This document shows positions 63,800 to 64,000 of a DNA stretch of 64,000 nt, in pieces. Positions within the stretch are counted from its first letter, which is position 1, and the number at the start of each line of letters is the position of its first letter. Under the pieces are notes generated by a model. It worked only from the letters and a program-made list of their open reading frames with translations, was not told the DNA's origin and ran no database searches. Source of the stretch: Perognathus longimembris pacificus. Its lineage: Eukaryota; Chordata; Mammalia; Rodentia; Heteromyidae. Made by a program: the position numbers and the translations under genes. Location of the stretch: contig NC_063170.1 of assembly GCF_023159225.1 (NCBI RefSeq), forward strand, positions 22,605,235 to 22,669,234, given 5' to 3'.

Positions 63800-63880
63800 A
63801 AGTCATCAGATTCCCCTATGGCACTTTACAGATGGAGAAACTGAGGCACAGAGAGGATAATCACTCCCCCATTGACTCAC
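63800..63880 (-). mobile_element. MIR core fragment
   Basis: 'cactttacagatggagaaac' + 'tgaggcacagagaggataat' is a strong reverse MIR core. It faces the plus-strand MIR at 63,555. Confidence 0.82.
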
Positions 63881-64000
63881 CCCCCACCCCCAAGGTACTT
63901 GGTCAGGAGCCCAGAGGCAGGAAAGAAACCCCAATGGTGTGGAGGAGAAATGCCACATAATTCCTTCTAGGAAAAAAGTCTCTGAATGCAGACGGCATGT

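Overview
This is a mammalian, very probably rodent, nuclear DNA window with no protein-coding gene that I can support. The best lineage clue is the dominant SINE, present in more than 20 copies. It joins a 7SL/B1-like left half (boxes such as 'gcctgtaatcctagctactc') to a tRNA-derived ID-like right half ('gtggctcaagtggtagagt', 'gagttcaagcccca'). A second, younger family consists of two tRNA/ID-like halves. From memory these match the geomyoid/heteromyid rodent SINE set (kangaroo rats, pocket mice). I hold 'rodent' with high confidence and 'geomyoid' with moderate confidence.

The long open frames are low-complexity (purine/pyrimidine microsatellites, the heptad array at 29-30 kb) or chance frames in unique sequence. 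None shows a recognisable domain, a convincing exon structure or a CpG-island promoter. The window therefore reads as intergenic sequence or a very large intron.

Two components stand out. (1) Blocks of unique, often AT-rich, homeodomain/POU/FOX-like-motif-dense sequence, free of recognisable repeats: about 6.13-6.96, 10.19-10.79, 13.27-13.52, 14.30-15.66, 17.80-18.35, 31.37-31.60, 31.90-32.09, 37.48-38.00 and 51.40-52.11 kb. They have the texture of conserved non-coding enhancers in a gene desert near a developmental regulator; conservation itself cannot be tested from one sequence. (2) A layered repeat archaeology: ancient MIR, L2, L1M, Tigger-type and MER5-type fossils, then rodent SINEs, some with perfect target-site duplications, then microsatellites, several of which grow directly from SINE tails.

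Layout: 0-6 kb SINEs, MIRs and microsatellites; 6-18.4 kb most candidate regulatory blocks, separated by purine tracts; 18.4-28.5 kb mixed unique sequence with MIR, L2, L1 and Tigger fossils; 28.8-30.15 kb a degenerate 7-bp tandem array with a ~180-bp higher-order period, split by a LINE-like insertion; 31-38 kb two candidate regulatory zones and L1/L2 relics; 38.1-41 kb a nested L1/Tigger/SINE complex; 41-51 kb SINE-rich sequence, Tigger fossils and a (GGAA)/(GGGA)/(GGAA) tract; 51.4-52.1 kb a strong candidate regulatory block; 52.5-64 kb SINE/L1-rich sequence including the youngest insertions. There is no gene network to describe; the only plausible function is cis-regulation of a gene outside the window.
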